A DNA stretch of 35,048 nt from Planctomyces sp. (GCA_027483405.1 JAIXUU010000369.1:1-35048), one strand, 5' to 3'; counted from the stretch's first letter, positions 7,702 through 15,836 are shown. Program-made: numbers and translations. The notes: a model not told the origin generated them from the sequence alone.

Positions 7702-8718
7702 ATGCTGCGAAGTTGCAAAACTGCTATGCAGGTCGCTTTAATGATCTGCTTCTCTATAACATATAATCCGGCCTATTGTGAGGCTACACCTTCGCCGACC
7801 GCCTCTCTTCCGTCTCCAGTAACCCCCGTCTCACTGCAGCGATGGTGGAAGATTCCGAGCTTGCCGGATAAGTTCCAGTATTCGTTGACAATATCAACCC
7901 GTGTAAATCCTGAGAATACAAGTGATGTGCAATTTGCTTCCACCATAAGCCATGTGAAGAAAGCGGCGAGCTATCACATTATGGAGGATCCTTTCCCCAC
8001 AGGACCAAAAACGACTCTAACAAACTTGTTGATCCGCAACTCCCATTACGGGGCCTTATTGAAGCGGGTGAACAATGATCGCTGGGTCTTGACAAAGCTG
8101 GGACTGGGGTCAAATCTTCCGCCCGGCCTGAGTCGGGAACATGATTTCGACGAGTTGCCGCACTTAGGCCAAGCCGCCATCCTCCGCGACCGACTCGGCG
8201 AACCCGGTGTCCTGTTGAAGGAACTCCCGCGAGAAACATGGCGGGGTGAAGAGGTTCGGGTGCTCGAAGCAACCTTTCCCGATGTGCCTGAAGAGCGCAA
8301 AAAGGCGTTACTACCAATCAACTATACTCCTAAAGCCAAATTCTATCTCTCCTCCAAGGTCGATGGAGCACCTGTCCGTATCGACTTCGATTTGAATTTC
8401 AGTTCTAATGGGAAGTCGTATCATCGTCCGATCGCCCATGCGTATAGCGAATGGAGTGAACTCGATGGTTTGAACATTCCCTTGAAGGGTGAGATCTGGC
8501 AGTTGTGGATTTCACCCCTCGACGGACCGCCGATGCAGACTCTCACGTTCGACCACTCGAAGTGGGACGCCCCCTTCCCCAAGGAGCAGGCGTATTTAAC
8601 CTATTACGGCCTGCCAGAACCGGAGGGGATCTCCCGGGGAATGAACTGGTGGTGGTGGGTGGTCGCAGGATGTTTCGTTGTCGCTATCTGGCTGGGCTGG
8701 AAAAGAGTCTCGGTATGA
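7702..8718 (+). CDS. Exported tail-anchored paralog D (YYGLPEPEG family)
   Basis: A 338-residue member of the same family as the genes at 4886 and 5905. It has a signal peptide (about 1-28), a proline-rich linker (SPTASLPSPVTPVS), RWWKIPSLPDKFQ, NSHYGALLKRVNNDRWVLTKL, RLGEPGVLLKELP, GEEVRVLEATFP, the strand pair KAKFYLSSKVDGAPVRIDF, and EWSELDGLNIPLKGE. The end is YYGLPEPEGISRGMNWWWW followed by a membrane span with a different sequence and the tail KRVSV. The tail motif and its flank are nearly identical in DNA to A and B (8563-8663), while the body is divergent. The stop overlaps the start of the pseudopilin gene as ATGA, so the two are probably co-translated. Function unknown. Confidence 0.8.
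   Translation: MLRSCKTAMQVALMICFSITYNPAYCEATPSPTASLPSPVTPVSLQRWWKIPSLPDKFQYSLTISTRVNPENTSDVQFASTISHVKKAASYHIMEDPFPTGPKTTLTNLLIRNSHYGALLKRVNNDRWVLTKLGLGSNLPPGLSREHDFDELPHLGQAAILRDRLGEPGVLLKELPRETWRGEEVRVLEATFPDVPEERKKALLPINYTPKAKFYLSSKVDGAPVRIDFDLNFSSNGKSYHRPIAHAYSEWSELDGLNIPLKGEIWQLWISPLDGPPMQTLTFDHSKWDAPFPKEQAYLTYYGLPEPEGISRGMNWWWWVVAGCFVVAIWLGWKRVSV
8563..8663 (+). repeat. Third copy of the YYGLPEPEG tail-coding cassette
   Basis: About 100 bases matching 5750-5850 and 6751-6851 with only a handful of substitutions, coding for WDAPFPKEQAYLTYYG and the LPEPEG and WWWW residues. DNA conservation here greatly exceeds that of the rest of the gene. It stops at the first membrane-span codons. Confidence 0.8.
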
Positions 8719-9614
8719 ATCGCTCCGGCTTCACATTGATCGAACTGCTCGTCGTGATCGGAGTCATTGTTCTGCTGGTCGCCATCACGCTCCCCGCCGT
8801 CCAGTGGTCACGCCATGCCGCCAAACGTCTGGAATGTCAGAACAAACTCAAGCAGATTGGTCTGGCACTCCACACGTTCGAAGCGTCACATCGCCAGTTG
8901 CCTGTGGGCAAGACCGGCTTAAAAACTAATCCCAAACAGCATTCCATGTCGTGGATGATTCCCATCCTGCCCCATATCGAACAGGCCACTCTCTGGCATG
9001 AGTCTCAAGCCGCTTATCAGATGACAGCCAGTCCCTACGCGAACCCGCCTCATTATCCGTTTGCCCAGGTTGTGCCGGCGTATGTCTGTCCACTTGATGA
9101 ACGAGCGTCGAAAATTCGCAGTGCCTCAACGCTTGATGGAGGTTTCGTCGCCCTCACGAGCTACCTGGGAGTCATGGGAAGAAACCATATGACCGCGGAC
9201 GGTGTGCTGATCTTTGATCAAGTGATCCGGTTTTCTGATATGACCCGCGGCACGAGCCAGACCTTGTGCGTGGGAGAGCGTCCGCCGAGTCCTGATCACA
9301 ATTTTGGCTGGTGGTATACGGGAGTTGGTCAGGAGGGGAGTGGTTCAGCCGACATGCTGCTGGGAATTGAAGAGCGAGTGGCCCAGACGCCGCACAACAA
9401 GTTTATTACCGATGGTCATTGCCCGGACAAACCATATCCCTTTGCACCGGGCAGCCTCGACGAGCTTTGCGATTCCCTCCACTTCTGGAGCCTGCATGCC
9501 GGGGGAGGGAATTTTTTATTCTGTGATGGCAGCGTGCGGTTCATGGCGTATGAATCCGCCGAAATCCTGCCGCTCCTGGCCACCAGGAATGCCGGGGAGG
9601 TTCACGGAGAATGA
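8715..9614 (+). CDS. DUF1559-type pseudopilin
   Basis: A 299-residue protein with a type IV prepilin-like leader: MNRSG then FTLIELLVVIGVIVLLVAIT, where prepilin peptidase should cut before F6. The helix continues into ECQNKLKQIGLALHTFEASH, the usual DUF1559 opening. Near the end is HAGGGNFLFCDG, the H-x9-DG motif of this family, which is greatly expanded in planctomycetes. Such proteins are thought to be assembled or displayed by type II/IV-pilus-like machinery. ATG 8715 overlaps the stop of paralog D by four bases, tying it to the tail-anchored proteins as their last gene. A longer in-frame opening from 8505 is discounted because it would bury the leader. No pilus ATPase or platform gene is in the window. 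Confidence 0.92.
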   Translation: MNRSGFTLIELLVVIGVIVLLVAITLPAVQWSRHAAKRLECQNKLKQIGLALHTFEASHRQLPVGKTGLKTNPKQHSMSWMIPILPHIEQATLWHESQAAYQMTASPYANPPHYPFAQVVPAYVCPLDERASKIRSASTLDGGFVALTSYLGVMGRNHMTADGVLIFDQVIRFSDMTRGTSQTLCVGERPPSPDHNFGWWYTGVGQEGSGSADMLLGIEERVAQTPHNKFITDGHCPDKPYPFAPGSLDELCDSLHFWSLHAGGGNFLFCDGSVRFMAYESAEILPLLATRNAGEVHGE

Positions 9615-9627
9615 TTTCGCGCGAAAT
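9614..9627. repeat. 14-bp perfect palindrome ATTTCGCGCGAAAT
   Basis: A perfect palindrome that begins on the last base of the pseudopilin stop codon. It has no loop, so it is more like a protein-binding dyad than a terminator. Low information; recorded because it is exact. Confidence 0.45.
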
Positions 9628-9672
9628 GCGTGCCGAATATAAACAAGCGTGCACTTAATTGCGATGGCAGGT

Positions 9673-9701
9673 TTGACGGTCTTCTGGCGGCAGACTACCA
9701 T
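9673..9701 (+). promoter_or_regulatory. Candidate sigma70-type promoter upstream of rpsB
   Basis: TTGACG (9673-9678), a 17-base spacer, then TACCAT (9696-9701). The -35 matches the consensus in five of six positions and the -10 in four. It would give a leader of roughly 150 bases before rpsB, long enough for S2 autoregulation, but no specific leader structure was recognised. Confidence 0.35.
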
Positions 9702-9857
9702 AAGCACATATCAATTCAGAACCGAAAGCTGTGCCTGCATGGCTTTTGGCGGTGACTGGGAGGCTCCCACGTCGGCCGGCGAGGAGAGTGGCAATGTTGC
9801 TGCACTCGTTTCTCAGTGATCGAGCCCTGCCTCAACCGGCAGTAGTTGGGTGATTTC

Positions 9858-10601
9858 ATGAGCGATATTGTCGTCAAGGATTTTCTTGAAGCCGGGATTC
9901 ATTACGGTCACCGTACCAGCCGCTGGAATCCCAAAATGCGGCCCTACATCTACGGTCGCCGTAATCTGATCCATATCATCGACATTAAGGAAACGGTTCG
10001 CGGTCTGTTGCGAGCCAAGCGATACCTGCAGAAGGTGGCTTCCCAGGGCAGCCTGATTCTGTTCTGCGGCACCAAAAAGCAGGCTTCGGATGCCATCCGT
10101 GAGTATGCCAATCAGGCCGGTATGCCATTCGTCGATTACCGCTGGCTGGGTGGTGTGTTTACGAACTTCCGCACGATTCGTGGTCGTATCAAGCGTCTGG
10201 AAGAGCTGGATCAGCTCTTTGAATCGGGCGAGATCGAGACTTATTCGAAGAAGCGGCGTTCGACGTTGCTCCGCGAACGCACCAAGATGACACGCAACCT
10301 CGATGGTCTGCGAAACATGAACCGTCTGCCAGAGGCGATGGTCATTGTCGATCCTCGGAAAGAGCACAACGCGCTGCACGAGGCCAAGCTCGTGGGCATC
10401 AAGACGATCGCTCTGCTCGATACGGATTGCGATCCTGATCAGGTCGATCTGCCCATTCCCGGCAACGACGACAGCATCCGTTCGATTCAACTCGTCCTGC
10501 AGCACCTGACAGAATCGATTCTGGAAGGCAAGAGCGTTCTGCCACAGGAAAAGGTGGAGCCTATGGTCGAAGAGCAACTCAAGCCACGTCCATCGCTGTA
10601 A
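9858..10601 (+). CDS. rpsB: 30S ribosomal protein S2
   Basis: A 247-residue protein of the small ribosomal subunit. It begins [20 protein letters not shown], and the GIHYGH(R/Q)T(S/R)RWNPKM motif near residues 13-26 is diagnostic. Later marks are [30 protein letters not shown], and [18 protein letters not shown], the S2 C-terminal signature. ATG 9858 is chosen over a TTG four codons upstream because it gives the usual N-terminus; GTTGGGTG precedes it. It is followed 350 bases later by tsf and then pyrH, the widespread rpsB-tsf-pyrH order, though with unusually long spacers. Confidence 0.97.
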   Translation: MSDIVVKDFLEAGIHYGHRTSRWNPKMRPYIYGRRNLIHIIDIKETVRGLLRAKRYLQKVASQGSLILFCGTKKQASDAIREYANQAGMPFVDYRWLGGVFTNFRTIRGRIKRLEELDQLFESGEIETYSKKRRSTLLRERTKMTRNLDGLRNMNRLPEAMVIVDPRKEHNALHEAKLVGIKTIALLDTDCDPDQVDLPIPGNDDSIRSIQLVLQHLTESILEGKSVLPQEKVEPMVEEQLKPRPSL

Positions 10602-10951
10602 GCCGATTCAGGTGGAAATCCTGCGAGTGACGGTTCAGGTTTCGAGTGCAACTGGCTGATCAAAGACCCGCCAGTTTCGACTGGGAGTGGGAATGTGATT
10701 TGTGGACTTCTGGCGAAGAATTGGTTTCTTTGCCAGAAGTTACTTTTGCAAATGAACCCAAAGGCTCATATTTGAGTCTGGAATCAAGAATCGACCAGTT
10801 TTTGATTCTGATTTCAGAGCATTGATACCCAAATCATTTGCGACCGGCTGGTGAGCTGGAGCGTGAGAAAATTCAAGATGTCAGCCTCACAATCGAGTGA
10901 CTGACTTCATTTAACGAGATTGATTCGGCTTGTCCCGACAGGAGAGAGAAG
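10602..10951. other. rpsB-tsf intergenic region (350 bases) with a hairpin
   Basis: No reading frame here is convincing. At 10706-10740 ACTTCTGGCGAAGA pairs with TCTTTGCCAGAAGT (14 positions, one G-U type mismatch, seven-base loop). The following bases TACTTTTG are only weakly T-rich, so this may be an imperfect terminator or an attenuator that lowers read-through from rpsB into tsf. GGAGAGAGAAG directly precedes tsf and is its Shine-Dalgarno region. Confidence 0.5.
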
Positions 10952-11788
10952 ATGGCGGAAATTACTGCTGCCGCTGTAAAACAGTTACGCGAGATGACCG
11001 ACCTGCCCATGATGGACTGCAAAAAGGCTTTGACTGAAGCCGGCGGCGATCAGGAAAAGGCGCTGGCTCTACTCAAGGAGTGGGGCAAGAAGGTAATGGT
11101 CAAGCGGTCGGAAAATTCAACGCAGGAAGGTTTGATTGTTATCGAAATCAAGCCTGATGGCAGCGAAGCCGCCATGATTGAACTGCAGTGCGAGTCGGCA
11201 CCGGTGGCTGTTTCGGAAGATTTCAACTTTTTGGCCAACCAGTGCATCAAGCAACTGCTCAATGGGCCTGGTGCAGCGACTCCGGAAGAACTGCTGGCAC
11301 AGGCAGCCCCTGATCGTCCTGGTCAATCGTTGAACGATCTGCTGGGCGAAGTCGTCAACAAGATTCGTGAGAAGATGGTGCTGGCCAAGATCGCACGAGT
11401 GACTGGCCCTGTGGGTGGTTACGTTCATCACGACAAGAAAAACGGCGTTTTGTTCCGGGCTGAAGGAGCCGGCAAGTCGTCTGAAGTTCTGCGTGATGTT
11501 GCCATGCACATTGCTGCACTCAAGCCCAAGGCGACACATCCGACTGAACTGCCACAGGAACTTGTGGCTGCTGAACGAGCCAAGCTGACAGAAGAAGCTC
11601 TCAAGAGTGGCAAGCCGGCAGCCGTGGTCGAGAAGATTGTCGAAGGCCGCCTCAAGAACTTCTATGTCGAGCAGGGTGTGCTCGTCGAGCAGCCCTTTGC
11701 CAAGGATGACAGCAAGTCTGTCAGCCAGGCATTGGCGGAGCAGGGATTTAAGGCAGCCGGGTTTACTCGCTGGGTCATTGGTAATTAA
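10952..11788 (+). CDS. tsf: Translation elongation factor Ts
   Basis: A 278-residue nucleotide exchange factor for EF-Tu. The N-terminal UBA-like domain includes AAAVKQLREMTDLPMMDCKK, and TDLPMMDCKKAL is the family signature. The core includes VIEIKPDGSEAAMIELQCES, FNFLANQ, GGYVHHDKKNGVLF and DVAMHIAALKP; the end carries FYVEQGVLVEQPFAKDD. Length is typical. The start at 10952 follows a strong purine-rich Shine-Dalgarno. It lies between rpsB and pyrH, as in many bacteria. Confidence 0.97.
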   Translation: MAEITAAAVKQLREMTDLPMMDCKKALTEAGGDQEKALALLKEWGKKVMVKRSENSTQEGLIVIEIKPDGSEAAMIELQCESAPVAVSEDFNFLANQCIKQLLNGPGAATPEELLAQAAPDRPGQSLNDLLGEVVNKIREKMVLAKIARVTGPVGGYVHHDKKNGVLFRAEGAGKSSEVLRDVAMHIAALKPKATHPTELPQELVAAERAKLTEEALKSGKPAAVVEKIVEGRLKNFYVEQGVLVEQPFAKDDSKSVSQALAEQGFKAAGFTRWVIGN

Positions 11789-11895
11789 TTGACCCCCGTG
11801 GTGAACTCCACACCTGAGAATTGTTGAATTTGCAGCGGGGGGCATCCGGAATGGGTACCCTCCGCTGTTCCTTTTTTCATAACATGGTTTTTGAA

Positions 11896-11926
11896 GTCGG
11901 GTGCATGAAGTCTTCGGCATGCACCC
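11896..11926 (+). repeat. REP-like repeat, short palindromic copy
   Basis: GGGTGCATG at 11899-11907, then AAGTCTTCGG, then CATGCACCC at 11918-11926: a perfect nine-base dyad around the same core found at 25008, 31196, 33479 and 34848. It lacks the leading GTA of the other copies. Confidence 0.7.
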
Positions 11927-12052
11927 CTATGATGTGATGAGACGCTTTCCATGAAATAATGGCGCTCTGTGTGCCATGCTTGCAGCTCTGGGCAAGCATG
12001 TTTTCGCAAACCAACAACGCGCTGTTGTTCCCTGGGAACCGTATAAGACATT

Positions 12053-12074
12053 GGCAGGCAGGAGCCTGCCCTAC
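12053..12074 (-). repeat. Second-family repeat (GTAGGGCAGGCTCCTGCC type)
   Basis: Read on the minus strand this is GTAGGGCAGGCTCCTGCC plus TGCC. It is palindromic in its centre (GGCAGG/CCTGCC) and matches 15259-15280 in 20 of 22 positions. It lies just upstream of pyrH. Confidence 0.65.
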
Positions 12075-12101
12075 ATTTTGCTAAGATCAATGGAAGCCGC
12101 C

Positions 12102-12881
12102 ATGCCCACATCGCTCAGCAGCACATACAAGCCACCCATCCAGCGCGTGCTCCTGAAGCTGAGTGGTGAGAGTTTTTGTCAATCGGGCCAGTCAGGACTA
12201 AGTGTTCCCGAGATTGTGCTGATTGCCGAGCAGATCAAGCGAGTTGTTGCTTCCGGCGTGCAACTGGCAGTCGTTTGTGGCGGTGGGAATATACTGCGTG
12301 GACGCGATCTCGATGGCTTCAAGCAGACAATTTTACCAGCCACAGCACATTACATGGGGATGCTGGCGACAGTGATTAACGGGCTGGCACTGCTGGATAC
12401 TCTGGAAAGTCTCGGTGTCCCTGCACGGTTGCAATCGGCCATTCGTATGGAAGGTGTGGCCGAGCCATTTATCCGGCGGCGCTGCATTCGCCATCTGGAA
12501 AAGGGCCGAGTCGTGATTCTCGCTGCCGGCACAGGGAGTCCCTTCGTGACGACGGATACGGCAGCCGCCCTGCGTTCCCGCGAGATTGATGCCACACTGC
12601 TCATCAAGGCCACCCGAGTTGATGGTGTTTATTCGTCGGATCCCCTCAAGAATCCGCATGCTGTCAAATACAGTGAAATTTCCTATCAGGATGTGCTGCG
12701 TCAGAATCTGGGGGTGATGGATGCTCAGGCGATTCATCACTGCATGGAGCAAAACATCCCGATTGTGGTTCTCAACTATCAAAAATCAGGCACAATCGAG
12801 CGGGCCATTGCTGGTGAACGTCTAGGAACCCGTGTTTCTACGGTTTCCGAATTGAATACTGGGAATCAGCCGGCGAGTTGA
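12102..12881 (+). CDS. pyrH: UMP kinase
   Basis: A 259-residue amino acid kinase family enzyme that phosphorylates UMP to UDP. The family features are [10 protein letters not shown] near the start, VAVVCGGGN-like [21 protein letters not shown]-like [51 protein letters not shown], and [23 protein letters not shown] 12102 is chosen because conserved sequence begins shortly after; an ATG at 12090 is also possible, and the longer opening from 11976 runs through a repeat. The Shine-Dalgarno is weak. Order rpsB-tsf-pyrH is standard; frr, often next, is replaced here by trpB. Confidence 0.95.
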   Translation: MPTSLSSTYKPPIQRVLLKLSGESFCQSGQSGLSVPEIVLIAEQIKRVVASGVQLAVVCGGGNILRGRDLDGFKQTILPATAHYMGMLATVINGLALLDTLESLGVPARLQSAIRMEGVAEPFIRRRCIRHLEKGRVVILAAGTGSPFVTTDTAAALRSREIDATLLIKATRVDGVYSSDPLKNPHAVKYSEISYQDVLRQNLGVMDAQAIHHCMEQNIPIVVLNYQKSGTIERAIAGERLGTRVSTVSELNTGNQPAS

Positions 12882-12920
12882 TCAAACAGTGAGTTGATCA
12901 GACAGCGAGTTAATCAGCAG
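12875..12920 (+). repeat. Three tandem 16-bp repeats at the end of pyrH
   Basis: GAGTTGATCAAACAGT, GAGTTGATCAGACAGC and GAGTTAATCAGCAG lie head to tail with 16-base spacing. The first overlaps the pyrH stop codon. The origin is probably slippage or local duplication; no function is evident. Confidence 0.65.
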
Positions 12921-13078
12921 GACCAGGTGTCTGAAGTCGTCAATCGCTAGCCTGGGTGAGTTTTGACGAAAGAGAACCCTGTTCCGGGTGGAAATCGTGC
13001 GAACGCACGGAATACTTCCTAGTGCGATAAGTCATCAGCGGGTGAAGAAGTAGTTTAGAGGAAGAGAGCGACGTCAAT

Positions 13079-14296
13079 ATGTCGGCAGCCATCACTCATC
13101 CGATCTCTCAGGTTCCCGATGCCCAGGGGCGTTTTGGGGAATTCGGGAGACGATTTGTCCCTGAGACCTTGATGTACGCTCTCGAAGAACTGGCTCAAGC
13201 TTACCAAAGTGCCCGGAAGGATCCCGAGTTTTCCGCAGCCCTCGAAGGCTTGCTCAAGCACTTCGTGGGCAGGCCCAACCCGCTCTACTTCGCAGAACGA
13301 CTCACCCGCATGAGCGGTGGCGCCAGGATTTATTTCAAGCGGGAAGACCTCAATCACACGGGGGCTCACAAGATCAACAATGCTCTCGGGCAGGCCCTCT
13401 TGACGATGCGCATGGGCAAAACCCGGATCATTGCCGAAACAGGTGCCGGCCAGCACGGTGTCGCCACCGCCACCGCCTGTGCTCACTTCGGTATTCCCTG
13501 TACGGTCTTTATGGGCGAAGAAGATGTTCGCCGACAGAAGCTGAACGTCTTCATCATGCGAACGATGGGAGCCGAAGTTCGACCTGTGACCTCGGGTTCG
13601 CGAACTTTACGCGACGCCATTAACGAAGCGATGCGTGACTGGATGTCTTCGGTCAAGAATACGCATTACATCATTGGTTCGGTGGTTGGGCCGCACCCCT
13701 TTCCGATGATCGTTCGCGATTTCCAATCGGTGATTGGCCGGGAAGCCCGTGCTCAATGCTTTGAGATGATCGGTGGATTGCCGACAGAGATCGTGGCCTG
13801 TGTGGGTGGCGGCTCGAATGCTGCCGGCATGTTTTATCCCTTTGTTGACGATGAATCGGTGCGAATTACCGGCGTTGAAGCGGGCGGTCGCAGCCCCAAG
13901 CCCGGCGATCATGCCAGTGCCCTTTCGTTTGGAAACAAAGGGATTCTGCATGGCAGCTACAGCTACGTTTTGCAGGATGAAGATGGCCAGACATCGGATG
14001 TCCATTCCGTCTCGGCTGGGCTCGATTATCCCGGTGTCGGCCCCGAACATGCTTACTGGAAAGATTCAGGCCGTGTGCAGTACACCAGTTGCAGCGATGA
14101 CGAGGCTCTGGCGGCCATGCAACTGATGGCACGAACGGAGGGCATTCTTCCAGCACTCGAAACATCTCACGCCATCTCGTACACACTCAAACGGGCCAGT
14201 GAAATGTCGCCGGACGAATCCATCGTCGTCTGCCTTTCGGGCCGGGGCGATAAAGACCTCAATGAAGTCGCCCGGCTCACCGGCCAGCAGATTTGA
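13079..14296 (+). CDS. trpB: Tryptophan synthase beta chain
   Basis: A 405-residue PLP enzyme that joins indole (channelled from TrpA) to serine. It begins with the typical [19 protein letters not shown]. The PLP lysine is K98 in [14 protein letters not shown] (92-105). The phosphate-binding loop [13 protein letters not shown] and the C-terminal SGRGDKD are present. Length is normal for TrpB1. ATG 13079 is preceded by GAGGAAGAGAG at a somewhat long distance. trpA follows 102 bases later, so a two-gene unit is likely although the spacer is longer than in tight trp operons. No other trp gene is in the window and no trp-leader peptide was seen. Confidence 0.97.
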   Translation: MSAAITHPISQVPDAQGRFGEFGRRFVPETLMYALEELAQAYQSARKDPEFSAALEGLLKHFVGRPNPLYFAERLTRMSGGARIYFKREDLNHTGAHKINNALGQALLTMRMGKTRIIAETGAGQHGVATATACAHFGIPCTVFMGEEDVRRQKLNVFIMRTMGAEVRPVTSGSRTLRDAINEAMRDWMSSVKNTHYIIGSVVGPHPFPMIVRDFQSVIGREARAQCFEMIGGLPTEIVACVGGGSNAAGMFYPFVDDESVRITGVEAGGRSPKPGDHASALSFGNKGILHGSYSYVLQDEDGQTSDVHSVSAGLDYPGVGPEHAYWKDSGRVQYTSCSDDEALAAMQLMARTEGILPALETSHAISYTLKRASEMSPDESIVVCLSGRGDKDLNEVARLTGQQI

Positions 14297-14398
14297 TGAT
14301 ATGTTCGCAAGACTGATGGCGACCTTCACTGGCCAGCAGTCGCTCCTCTTGCGGGTACATGTTTTTTAGCGACAGAACCTCCTTCGAGAAGCTGTTTC

Positions 14399-15214
14399 AT
14401 GTCCGAATCACCAATCACCAAAGCACTTTCCGCCCGGCGTCTTGCGGGAGAGATGTCCTTTATTCCGTTCATTGCTGCTGGCGATCCTGATTTGCCTTCA
14501 ACGATCCGGCTGATTCAGACACTCGCTGCTGCCGGAGCCGATCTCATTGAAATCGGGTTTCCGTATAGCGACCCGATTGCCGACGGCCCGGTGATTCAAT
14601 CGTCATATACGCGAGCATTAGGGAAGCATCTCAAGCTGACCGATCTGTTCGCGACCATCGAGCAGGCTTCGAAAACAATTTCGACACCCCTCGTGGGAAT
14701 GGTGTCGTTTGCCATCATCTTCCGCACAGGGACACGTTCCTTTCTCGAAGCCGCGAAGAAGGCTGGCTTTGCCGGTTTGATTGTTCCTGATCTCCCCGGG
14801 GATGAAGCCACAGAGTTTGCTGCACTCACGAAAGAGTTCGGCATCGATCTGATTCAACTGGTTGCCCCCACGACACCCGCCGCCCGGATGGACAAGATCC
14901 TTGCCACAGCCTCGGGGTTCATTTACTGCATAGCCGTCGCTGGCACGACTGGCGTGCGCGATGCCGCTGCCCACGAGATCGAGGCTGGACTCAAGCTGCT
15001 GCGTGAAAAGACGCAGCTTCCTTTGTGCGTGGGCTTTGGAGTCAGCCAGGCCGCCCAGATTGAAGCCCTCCGCGGGAAGGCCGACGGTGCGATAGTAGGT
15101 TCTGCCATTGTGAGGCATCTCGATGGTGCCGAGACTCCCGCAGGATTTGAGAAGTCACTGGCCTCGATCCAAAAGTTCGCCGAGCAACTCGCCGCCGCCG
15201 CTCATCACTCGTGA
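14399..15214 (+). CDS. trpA: Tryptophan synthase alpha chain
   Basis: A 271-residue TIM barrel that cleaves indole-3-glycerol phosphate to indole. The catalytic residues fall in LIEIGFPYSDPIADGPVIQ (49-67): E51 and D62, equivalent to E49 and D60 of the Salmonella enzyme. GLIVPDLPGDEATEF, LVAPTTPAARM, GFIYCIAVAGTTGVR and the phosphate-binding LCVGFGVSQ and ADGAIVGSAIV follow in normal order. The start ATG 14399 has GAGAAGCTGTTTC upstream. It is the partner of the TrpB just upstream. Confidence 0.97.
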   Translation: MSESPITKALSARRLAGEMSFIPFIAAGDPDLPSTIRLIQTLAAAGADLIEIGFPYSDPIADGPVIQSSYTRALGKHLKLTDLFATIEQASKTISTPLVGMVSFAIIFRTGTRSFLEAAKKAGFAGLIVPDLPGDEATEFAALTKEFGIDLIQLVAPTTPAARMDKILATASGFIYCIAVAGTTGVRDAAAHEIEAGLKLLREKTQLPLCVGFGVSQAAQIEALRGKADGAIVGSAIVRHLDGAETPAGFEKSLASIQKFAEQLAAAAHHS

Positions 15215-15258
15215 AGTATATTTATAAACTGCCTGTTGCTCTCACTACCGATTCTGAA

Positions 15259-15280
15259 GTAGGGCGGGCTCCCGCCTGCC
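15259..15280 (+). repeat. Second-family repeat (GTAGGGCGGGCTCCCGCC type)
   Basis: GTAGGGCGGGCTCCCGCC plus TGCC, in the opposite orientation to 12053-12074 and matching it in 20 of 22 positions. The two differences (A/G and T/C) are compensatory within the dyad, which keeps the palindrome GGCGGG/CCCGCC. Confidence 0.65.
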
Positions 15281-15315
15281 GCTGCACATCCTCCGGTGAA
15301 ATTTTCCTCTAATTT

Positions 15316-15341
15316 GCTTCGTGCTCTTCGTGTCTTTTGTG
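15316..15341 (-). repeat. CACCACGAAG-type repeat, copy 1
   Basis: GCTTCGTGCTCTTCGTGTCT and following bases, a degenerate TTCGTGNTCTTCGTGTCCTT unit, about 90 bases upstream of the GxxExxY gene. Confidence 0.55.
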
Positions 15342-15427
15342 ATTAATTCAATTTATCTCCTGTCTTGCATTCTTATCTCCTTTTGTTCTTATGATTAAAC
15401 TGGCACCATATCAGTAAATATCTGCAG

Positions 15428-15835
15428 ATGCGGTTCAGGCAGGCACCACGGAGGGGTACGAAGTTGGAATTCGACGAACTTTCTCATCGAGTGATCGGCT
15501 GTGCCATTGAAGTTCATCGACATCTCGGGCCTGGCCTGCTTGAGTCGGCCTACGAACAATGTCTAGCCTATGAACTCAGTCGCAGTAGAATTGCCTTTCA
15601 GCTTCAGGCACTACAACCGGTAAGATACAAAGAAATGATGCTCGACTGTGGATATCGCATCGATATGCTGATTGAGAATCAAATGATCGTCGAGTTGAAA
15701 AGCATCGACAAGGTGCTGGGGATTCACGAAGCCCAGTTGTTGACCTATATGAGATTGGCAGAAATCAAGATCGGGCTCCTGATAAACTTTAATGTCCCTG
15801 TGCTTAAAGAGGGTGTCAAACGGTTCGTGCTCTGA
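15428..15835 (+). CDS. GxxExxY protein (PD-(D/E)XK nuclease-like fold)
   Basis: A 135-residue protein from ATG 15428. GPGLLESAY (34-42) contains the name-giving G36-x2-E39-x2-Y42. RIDMLIENQMIVELKSID (77-94) contains D79, E89 and K91, the D...ExK arrangement of PD-(D/E)XK nucleases, to which this family is assigned (PDDEXK_3). The biological role of GxxExxY proteins is unknown. A TTG at 15464 is a serious alternative start: GGAGGGG sits eight bases upstream of it, while ATG 15428 has no Shine-Dalgarno, and the conserved region begins only after residue 15. That Shine-Dalgarno lies inside a degenerate repeat copy (15444-15463). Flanking repeats of the same type suggest the gene travels with them. 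No partner gene is adjacent. Confidence 0.85.
   Translation: MRFRQAPRRGTKLEFDELSHRVIGCAIEVHRHLGPGLLESAYEQCLAYELSRSRIAFQLQALQPVRYKEMMLDCGYRIDMLIENQMIVELKSIDKVLGIHEAQLLTYMRLAEIKIGLLINFNVPVLKEGVKRFVL
15444..15463 (+). repeat. CACCACGAAG-type repeat, copy 2 (overlaps a ribosome binding site)
   Basis: CACCACGGAGGGGTACGAAG, a variant of CACCACGAAGGACACGAAG. Its GGAGGGG could be the ribosome binding site of a TTG start at 15464 of the GxxExxY gene. Confidence 0.5.
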
Positions 15836-15836
15836 T

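Larger units (their letters stand above)
11789..12101. other. tsf-pyrH intergenic region (313 bases) with two repeat elements
   Basis: No gene is supported. The region holds a short REP-like copy (11896-11926), a small dyad GTTCCCTGGGAAC (12027-12039), and a second-family repeat (12053-12074) that ends 28 bases before the pyrH start. The frame leading into pyrH stays open upstream to 11976, but the conserved pyrH sequence begins only after 12102. Confidence 0.6.

Noticed and set aside
9813-10577. 254-residue minus-strand frame over rpsB
   Set aside because: Complete antisense to the ribosomal protein S2 gene.
11117-11920. 267-residue minus-strand frame over tsf
   Set aside because: Antisense to EF-Ts; no motif of its own.
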